From contig OX030962.1 of the NCBI GenBank assembly GCA_943735955.1, positions 4,914,120-4,978,119 of the forward strand: a stretch of 64,000 bases of DNA, read 5' to 3'. Below are positions 57,001 to 64,000 of the stretch, piece by piece. Every line of letters starts with the position of its first letter. Positions within the stretch are counted from its first letter, which is position 1. Source of the DNA: Piscicola geometra (lineage: Eukaryota > Annelida > Clitellata > Hirudinida > Piscicolidae). The notes beneath the pieces are model-generated. The model was not told where the DNA came from and made no database searches. It saw nothing but the letters and a program-made list of their open reading frames with translations. A program made the translations under genes and the position numbers.

Positions 57001-60000
57001 TGATGAGTGGTGTGTGATGAGTGGTGTGTGATGAGTGCTGTGTGATGAGTGGTGTGTGATGAGTGGTGTGTGATGAGTGGTGTGTGATGAGTGGTGTGTG
57101 GTGGAGTGTGATGAGTGGTGTGTGATGAGTGGTGTGTGATGAGTGGTGTGTGATGAGTGGTGTGTGATGAGTGGTGTGTGATGAGTGGTGTGTGGTGAGT
57201 GGTGTGTGGTGAGTGGTGTGTGATGAATGTGGTGTGTGATGAGTGGTGTGTGGTGAGTGGTGTGTGATGAATGTGGTGTGTGATGAGTGGTGTGTGGTGA
57301 GTGGTGTGTGGTGAGTGGTGTGTGGTGAGTGGTGTGTGGTGAGTGGTGAGTGGTGTGTGGTGAGTGGTGTGTGATGAATGTGGTGTGTGGTGAGTGGTGT
57401 GTGGTGAGTGGTGTGTGGTGAGTGTGGTGTGTGGTGAGTGGTGTGTGATGAGTGGTGTGTGATGAGTGGTGTGTGGTGTGTGATGAGTGGTGTGTGATGA
57501 GTGGTGTGTGATGAGTGGTGTGTGATGAGTGGTGTGTGATGAGTGGTGTGTGATGAGTGGTGTGTGGTGAGTGGTGTGTGGTGAGTGTGGTGTGTGATGA
57601 GTGGTGTGTGGTGAGTGTGGTGTGTGATGAGTGGTGTGTGATGAGTGGTGTGTGATGAGTGGTGTGTGATGAGTGGTGTGTGATGAGTGGTGTGTGATGA
57701 GTGGTGTGTGGTGAGTGGTGTGTGATGAATGTGGTGTGTGATGAGTGGTGTGTGGTGAGTGGTGTGTGATGAATGTGGTGTGTGATGAGTGGTGTGTGGT
57801 GAGTGGTGTGTGGTGAGTGGTGTGTGGTGAGTGGTGTGTGGTGAGTGGTGTGTGGTGAGTGGTGTGTGATGAGTGGTGTGTGATGAGTGGTGTGTGATGA
57901 GTGGTGTGTGATGAGTGGTGTGTGATGAGTGGTGTGTGATGAGTGGTGTGTGATGAGTGGTGTGTGGTGGAGTGTGGTGAGTGGTGTGTGGTGAGTGGTG
58001 TGTGGTGAGTGTGGTGTGTGGTGAGTGTGGTGTGTGGTGAGTGGTGTGTGATGAGTGGTGTGTGATGAGTGATGAGTGGTGTGTGATGAGTGGTGTGTGA
58101 TGAATGTGGTGTGTGGTGAGTGGTGTGTGGTGAGTGGTGTGTGATGAGTGGTGTGTGATGAGTGGTGAGTGGTGGAGTTTGATGAGTGGTGTGTGATGAG
58201 TGGTGTGTGGTGGAGTGTGATGAGTGGTGTGTGATGAGTGGTGTGTGATGAGTGGTGTGTGGTGGAGTGTGATGAGTGGTGTGTGATGAGTGGTGTGTGG
58301 TGAGTGGTGTGTGGTGAGTGGTGTGTGATGAGTGGTGTGTGGTGAGTGGTGTGTGGTGAGTGGTGTGTGATGAGTGGTGTGTGATGAGTGGTGTGTGGTG
58401 AGTGGTGTGTGGTGAGTGGTGTGTGATGAGTGGTGTGTGGTGAGTGGTGTGTGATGAGTGGTGTGTGGTGAGTGGTGTGTGGTGAGTGGTGTGTGATGAG
58501 TGGTGTGTGATGAGTGGTGTGTGGTGAGTGGTGTATGGTGAGTGGTGTGTGATGAGTGGTGTGTGGTGAGTGGTGTGTGGTGAGTGGTGTGTGATGAGTG
58601 GTGTGTGATGAGTGGTGTGTGATGAATGTGGTGTGTGGTGAGTGGTGTGTGGTGAGTGGTGTGTGGTGAGTGATGAATGTGGTGTGTGATGAGTGTGGTG
58701 TGTGGTGAGTGGTGTGTGGTGTGTGATGAGTGTGGTGTGTGATGAGTGGTGTGTGATGAGTGGTGTGTGATGAGTGGTGTGTGATGAGTGGTGAGTGATG
58801 AGTGGTGTGTGATGTGTGGAGTGTGATGAGTGGTGTGTGGTGAGTGGTGTGTGGTGTGTGATGAGTGGTGTGTGATGAGTGGTGTGTGATGAGTGGTGTG
58901 TGATGAGTGGTGAGTGGTGAGTGGTGTGTGATGATTGGTGTGTGGAGTGTGATGAGTGTGGTGTGTGATGAGTGGTGTGTGGTGAGTGGTGTGTGGTGAG
59001 TGGTGTGTGGTGAGTGGTGTGTGGTGAGTGGTGTGTGGTGAGTGGTGTGTGATGAGTGGTGTGTGATGAGTGGTGTGTGATGAGTGGTGTGTGATGAGTG
59101 GTGTGTGATGAGTGGTGTGTGATGAGTGGTGTGTGATGAGTGGTGTGTGGTGGAGTGTGGTGAGTGGTGTGTGGTGAGTGGTGTGTGGTGAGTGTGGTGT
59201 GTGGTGAGTGTGGTGTGTGGTGAGTGGTGTGTGATGAGTGGTGTGTGATGAGTGATGAGTGGTGTGTGATGAGTGGTGTGTGATGAATGTGGTGTGTGGT
59301 GAGTGGTGTGTGGTGAGTGGTGTGTGATGAGTGGTGTGTGATGAGTGGTGAGTGGTGGAGTTTGATGAGTGGTGTGTGATGAGTGGTGTGTGGTGGAGTG
59401 TGATGAGTGGTGTGTGATGAGTGGTGTGTGATGAGTGGTGTGTGGTGGAGTGTGATGAGTGGTGTGTGATGAGTGGTGTGTGGTGAGTGGTGTGTGGTGA
59501 GTGGTGTGTGATGAGTGGTGTGTGGTGAGTGGTGTGTGGTGAGTGGTGTGTGATGAGTGGTGTGTGATGAGTGGTGTGTGGTGAGTGGTGTGTGGTGAGT
59601 GGTGTGTGATGAGTGGTGTGTGGTGAGTGGTGTGTGATGAGTGGTGTGTGGTGAGTGGTGTGTGGTGAGTGGTGTGTGATGAGTGGTGTGTGATGAGTGG
59701 TGTGTGGTGAGTGGTGTATGGTGAGTGGTGTGTGATGAGTGGTGTGTGGTGAGTGGTGTGTGGTGAGTGGTGTGTGATGAGTGGTGTGTGATGAGTGGTG
59801 TGTGATGAATGTGGTGTGTGGTGAGTGGTGTGTGGTGAGTGGTGTGTGGTGAGTGATGAATGTGGTGTGTGATGAGTGTGGTGTGTGGTGAGTGGTGTGT
59901 GGTGTGTGATGAGTGTGGTGTGTGATGAGTGGTGTGTGATGAGTGGTGTGTGATGAGTGGTGTGTGATGAGTGGTGTGTGATGAGTGGTGTGTGATGTGT

Positions 60001-63000
60001 GGAGTGTGATGAGTGGTGTGTGGTGAGTGGTGTGTGGTGTGTGATGATTGGTGTGTGGAGTGTGATGAGTGGAGTGTGACGTATGAGTGTGTGTAATGAT
60101 GGGTGTTTTGTTTGGTGATGTGTGGTGTTGAGTGATGATAGAATGGTTATGGATCACCGAGATTAGTAGACGAACTCAGTAGATTTAAAGCGAGAAAAAA
60201 AACTCAGTGAAAATAGATAATCGCTCAATGATTCGACAGAGCACCAGGGCGTTCTTTCGTGAGGGGACCTGCTCTCTTGGGCGACTTGGTGGGCGGCAGT
60301 GGCTTGATGAAGACGTCAGAGGGCGTGTTGGGCAGGTCTCGTGGTGGCTGAAGAGCGAGAGAAACAAACCATTGATTAGTCGATTGCTTCTTATTTATTT
60401 ATTATTTGTTCATTCATACTAGTTATATTTAACGTAGGTGGTTATTTCGTAGATATGCGTGACACGTAGAGATGATAAATATAAAAGCGGCGCCCACCCA
60501 CCTGACTGTCAGCAGCGGAGGAGCACCTCTGTGGCGTCAACTCCTGCATGCGCCTCTTCTTCGCCTCAGGAAGGTTCCTGGCGCCTGCAGAAGCACAAAG
60601 AGTCTTCGTCGCCATCCCATCTCCACCTGCCGCCTTGCCGCCCCCCTCCTGCACGCCTCTCTTCTTCAAGAGGCCCTCATCAAGCCCTTTACTGCTTGTC
60701 TCCTTTGCGTCGACGTCGTGTAATGTACGTCAGTGGGCAACTTTTTTAAGAGTTGTATATGTATACACTACACTACAATACAATATACAATACAATACAA
60801 TACAATGACGAATATTAGCAACGTGACGTAAACCCAAACGAGTTTCAATTATGTATGTATGCGACATGGAACTCAGTGAGTGTGCACTAACCTCGTCAAT
60901 GTTCTCAACACTTCGGAGTGGTTTCAAGGGAAATAATAAGGATTCCATTCTGCTGTTGTTGCTGTTTGCTTTGTTGTTGTTTGCCTTGTTGTTGTTTGCC
61001 TTGTTGTATTTACTGCCTGCGAAGTTGTTGTTTTGGTTGATACTCATGTTGTTGCTCATGTTGTTGCAAGACTTGGCGGGTGCATTGTTGCTCATGTTGC
61101 TAGGCCGGTTTTTGCTGTTGCTTAAGTTCTTGTTGCTGTTCTGGTTGTTGCTGTTCTGGTTGTTGCTATTCTGGTTGTTGCTGTTCTGGTTGTTGCTATT
61201 CTGGTTGTTGCTCATGGTGTTGTTGTTGTTTTGGTTGTTGCGAGGTGTGACAGGCTCATTTTTTCGCGAGAACAACTGGAAGATCGGAGGCAGCATCAAC
61301 CTTGTTGGGTATACAAATAGTTAATGTTGTTATGATTACGAGAAAATATGTAAAAAGAACAACGATTTGAAAGGCTGTTGAGCTTGAGCCGTCGAGGGAG
61401 AGGTTTTTTCGTTTTTAGTAGTCATGTTGCTGTTGTCCTTGTTGCTGTTGTTTTTGTTGCTGTTGTCCTTGTTGCTGTTGTCCTTGTTGCTGTTGTCCTT
61501 GTTGCTGTTGTCCTTGTTGCTGTTGTTTTTGTTGTTGATGAAGTACCTCACGGGGTTGACGACGAAGCTATCAGGATCATCCAAGCCACCATCCACCTCT
61601 CTATCACCATCTCCATTTCCTTCTTCCTTGTTTTCCTCACTCATATTGCCAACATTATTGTGAAAACCAGCATTTTTAATTTCTCCTTTAAAATTATCTT
61701 GGTTTCTTATAGAAGCATTGTTGCATCTCTGTCCATCATCATCACCATTATCTCTTTTCTTTTTGAAATCATCATCATCTCCCTCAACGACACCACCATC
61801 ATCATCATCATCATCTTCCATACTAGTATTATCATCATCCTCATCCACTTCTTGTTCAGTCGAACAGTTATTTAATCCCGTTTTTTTGGTGAAACTCTAA
61901 AAGTATACAATAATTTTAAAAGTTTCTCTTCTACCATGCATGCATGCACCCAAGCAAGACAACCTTTCATGCATGCACCCAAGCAAGACAACCTTTCATG
62001 CATGCACCCAAGCAAGACAACCTTTCATGCATGCACCCAAGCAAGACAACCTTTCATGCATGCACCCAAGCAAGACAACCTTGGTGAGGCTTTCGACCTC
62101 CTTTTGTCCTCTCCACTCCTCCACCTGCTTCTGCATTTCGTATATCTGCAGCATGTCCGCAGCCCTGTGGTTGCGTCGTCAAATGCGTTTTAAAGTCACG
62201 AACGCTAGCTTCGAGTGCAACCGATGCCCTAGCAGTGAGCGCTTCCGTTACGTGCCCGGCACTATACAAAAACGAATATTATTATTAATATTATTATTTG
62301 TTAAAGTGGGTGAGATCGCATCGATACAAGGTGTTACATTTGCACGTAGAAAGCGTTTCCCTGCAAGTGCGCTTGCGAACTCTTTGTTTCCCTGCAGCCT
62401 GTAATGAAGTATGAGAGAAGAATATGAAAATTATTTAAAATACTCTCCCACCACTCACTTTCTTGTTTCAGGTCTTCAAAACGTTTAGTTAACTCTTCTA
62501 GCTCTATTTCTTTCCTTCTCACTTCGCACTTCAGCTTTAAATGCTTTCTTTTTAAATTAAAATTGATTTTTGAAAGTTTTTAAAAATTGAAAACAAAAAA
62601 ATTTATTTGAAAGAAACCTCGTAGAAAGAAATGCTTCCAATTTGTCAGAGTAACCTTTCAACATTTCTTTGTAATAGTTGTACCTTTGGTCCATCTGCTC
62701 ACTGTATGTTTGTCAAAGCCCTGACACTACTTGCTGATTCATTAAAAGAGTAAATATATCAATGAAAAAAATTAAAGACTACCCTATAGAAGTTCTATTT
62801 TCAATCTGTTTATTTAGTTTTTCCTTTAGCATCTTTTCTTTTTCATGAAGTAGCTTAGTGCTATAGGTAAGACTGAAATTGTTTTTTTAATTTTCGTGAG
62901 TGTTTAAATAGTTTCATTACAATTTAATAATTCAACTTTTCGATGCTAGCTTGTGCGTCCTTTGTCTGGGCTGTCAACATCTCAACCATTCTAGCACTGG

Positions 63001-63221
63001 CAGCATTTTTTGAGATACGGTGCTCATTTTCATTCTTTAGGTCTCTTAATTTTCTCTCTAAGGCTTCTATTTTTTGATCTGCCAATTCTATATCTTTCAA
63101 AGTCGCCAACCGTTCCAAGTCTGAATTTTTTGGAGGGTTAAGTAATTAACTTATTTGTATAACTTATTATTTAAAAAATAGACTAACCTAACTTATTAAC
63201 AATCTTTGAACCATCACTCAT
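48006..63221 (-). CDS. Coiled-coil, Asp/Asn-rich protein of unknown function, complete (13 exons)
   Basis: Phase-consistent exons: 63,221-63,188, 63,120-62,937, 62,860-62,783, 62,701-62,618, 62,547-62,459, 62,398-62,338, 62,164-62,080, 61,896-61,340, 61,300-60,892, 60,702-60,502, 60,347-60,245, 48,389-48,183, 48,070-48,006. The protein starts MSDGSKIVNKL, has about 200 residues of predicted coiled coil (heptad-like ADQKIEALERKLRDLKNENE), then an acidic Asp-rich stretch, Asn-rich NSNKD and NSNNQ pentapeptide repeats, a basic/proline patch (KPLPPTKSPKRAGP), and the C-terminus DGLAKNYFQASSWSFGDAKLF. I do not recognise it. The order of an N-terminal coiled coil with a YYKEML motif before a disordered tail is loosely reminiscent of synaptonemal or centrosomal scaffold proteins (for example SIX6OS1), which is speculation. 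One intron is 11.9 kb of minisatellite. Boundaries of exons 6, 7 and 10 are less certain. Confidence 0.8.
48390..60110. repeat. 11.7 kb, 14-base minisatellite GATGAGTGGTGTGT with higher-order repeats
   Basis: Roughly 800 units of a 14-base motif with variants GGTGAGTGGTGTGT, GATGAATGTGGTGTGT and GGTGGAGTGTGATGAGTG. A rare marker GTGGAGTTTGATGAG recurs at about 51,341, 52,926, 54,208, 55,140, 58,176 and 59,359, and GAGTGCTGTGTG at about 50,252, 51,864, 55,635 and 57,033, so blocks of 0.9-3 kb have been duplicated. The array fills one intron (60,244-48,390) of the coiled-coil gene and reaches the 3' splice site. The 3,959-codon minus frame is a repeat artefact. Confidence 0.95.
60892..61896 (-). 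CDS. Low-complexity exons 8-9 of the coiled-coil protein gene
   Basis: Exon 8 (61,896-61,340) encodes an acidic segment with Asp runs, then DPDSFVVNPVRYFI and seven or so NSNKD pentapeptides from a 15-base repeat (61,427-61,536). Exon 9 (61,300-60,892) encodes LPPIFQLFSRKNEPVTP, then NSNNQ pentapeptides (61,130-61,215), NNKA repeats and PLKPLRSVENIDE. The frame is kept throughout and the exons are joined by a TC|GTAATC donor and an AACAAG acceptor, so these repeats are coding, unlike the intronic arrays. Confidence 0.75.
61935..62080. repeat. 29-base repeat, 5 copies, containing the 5' splice site
   Basis: Units CATGCATGCACCCAAGCAAG plus ACAACCTTT. On the sense strand each copy reads GAAAG|GTTGTCTTGC, and the last copy is the real donor of exon 7 (ACCAAG|GTTGTCTTGC at 62,080/62,079). 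Confidence 0.92.
62176..62300 (+). mobile_element. SINE-like or LINE 3' fragment with L2-type tail
   Basis: GAGCGCTTCCGTTACGTGCC followed by CGGCACTATACAAAAACG and ATT repeats closely matches the tail of the LINE at 33,840-33,890. It lies in a 173-base intron of the coiled-coil gene, in antisense orientation to the gene. The upstream part may be a SINE head but no clear promoter boxes are seen. Confidence 0.65.
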
Positions 63222-63753
63222 TTTAAAAATTTATTTTGCAATCGTTTTTATCTGTCTATTCCAGAATGAAAAAATTTAGATACTAAAAGTCGTCTGCGTA
63301 CATATATATATATAATTTTAACAGCGCCTAATTTTAAAATCCAACAAATGGAAAAGTTGCATTCTTATTAGTATTTATTATGGTATTTACTGATTCTAAA
63401 TAAATAAATAAAATTTAATTTTTTCAACACAAACGTCACAACCACTTTTAGAATTAAAAAAAGAGAAAACAGAAAAAATCTAAAACACAACATTGTAATG
63501 AAGTTTATTTTTTCAAAAAATTCCAAAGTTAGTTTGCTAATACTTTTTTTCTAAATTACTTTTAGAGCATTTAAACTAAAAATAAAAACTCATTTAATTA
63601 AAATAAACATATTAACCGTTTTTTATTTCAGCTCGAATAAAAATAATAAACTGGAAAACACCTTCTTAACTAGATGAACAACTAAAAACAGACAGAAATC
63701 ACCAAGCACAATTCATTCTCCAAAAAGCACGCTTTTCCCAAGTGCACGCCAAC
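63222..63753 (-). other. UBR5 3' UTR and intergenic region
   Basis: AT-rich. A minus-strand AATAAA (63,622-63,627) lies about 130 bases after the UBR5 stop and is the probable poly(A) signal. No other gene is seen. The gap to the next ATG is 532 bases. Confidence 0.65.
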
Positions 63754-63966
63754 TCAGACGAATCCGAAGCTCTTGGTCTTGATGGCGAGCAATAGTTTCT
63801 GCTTCAGGATGCTCCTGGTGGAGTAGAGGGGGATGTACAGTCTCGAGATGCATGTGTTGGCGGTCGGCAGGTGGTTGTCGTCTGCGGGTCGGAGAGTGAC
63901 CGAGGGCATCGGCTGGAAACCCTCTTCCGAGGCGGGAAGTGCTGGACTCGACATCCAGAAGTACAC
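63754..63966 (-). CDS. UBR5: UBR5/hyd-type HECT E3 ubiquitin ligase, last exon
   Basis: The exon follows a CCACAG acceptor (63,967) and ends at TGA 63,756-63,754. It encodes the HECT C-lobe: [17 protein letters not shown], then [18 protein letters not shown] with the catalytic cysteine that accepts ubiquitin from E2 as a thioester, and the C-terminal tail [13 protein letters not shown]. Both blocks are characteristic of UBR5 (EDD/hyperplastic discs), a large nuclear ligase that builds ubiquitin chains on substrates. The rest of this multi-exon gene lies beyond the right edge of the window. Confidence 0.93.
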   Translation of the reverse strand: MYFWMSSPALPASEEGFQPMPSVTLRPADDNHLPTANTCISRLYIPLYSTRSILKQKLLLAIKTKSFGFV

Positions 63967-64000
63967 CTGTGGTGGTGCAGTAGTGGAGATGTGGAAATGC

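Noticed and set aside
48278..60157. 3,959-codon open frame on the minus strand (Thr-His-His-Thr-Pro repeats)
   Set aside because: It is the translation of a 14-base minisatellite inside an intron. The exon at 48,389-48,183 uses another frame and has its own acceptor.

Overview
This window is nuclear DNA of an invertebrate animal. The evidence is spliced genes with canonical GT/AG junctions, animal-only families (an ASK1/MAP3K5-type kinase, a GlyR/GluCl-like chloride channel, UBR5), two LINE retrotransposons and a hAT DNA transposon. I cannot name the species. Roughly two thirds of the window is tandem repeat lying inside introns, so nearly all the long open frames are repeat artefacts. All exon models were built by hand from splice signals, reading phase and remembered protein families; no alignment was run.

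Layout. 1-10,699: the 3' end of an unrecognised plus-strand gene. Two exons (8,187-8,267 and 10,586-10,699) are separated and preceded by large minisatellite introns. 10,700-10,983: a short convergent gap with AATAAA signals on both strands. About 10,984-44,878 (minus): one ASK1/MAP3K5-like gene of about 38 exons, with the N-terminal region, central TPR/PH-like regulatory region, kinase domain, coiled coil and SAM domain all recognisable in order. Its introns hold most of the minisatellites, two antisense LINEs, a retroelement 3' fragment and the hAT element. 45,257-47,805 (minus): a complete 12-exon Cys-loop anion-channel subunit of 400 residues. 48,006-63,221 (minus): a complete 13-exon gene for a coiled-coil, Asp/Asn-rich protein, interrupted by one 11.9 kb minisatellite intron. 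63,754-63,966 (minus): the last exon of a UBR5-type HECT ubiquitin ligase.

The four minus-strand genes lie head to tail with gaps of only about 532, 200 and 378 bases although single introns reach 12 kb, an operon-like spacing. The most unusual feature is the intron structure. In many of the large introns, and in one of only 108 bases, the sense strand is G/T-rich after the 5' splice site and switches once to C/A-rich before the 3' splice site. The polarity follows the gene strand, is seen in both the plus- and minus-strand genes, and makes the two intron ends roughly complementary. The ASK-like kinase also has DFA instead of DFG and an aberrant activation segment, and the channel has Leu at the pore 6' position.
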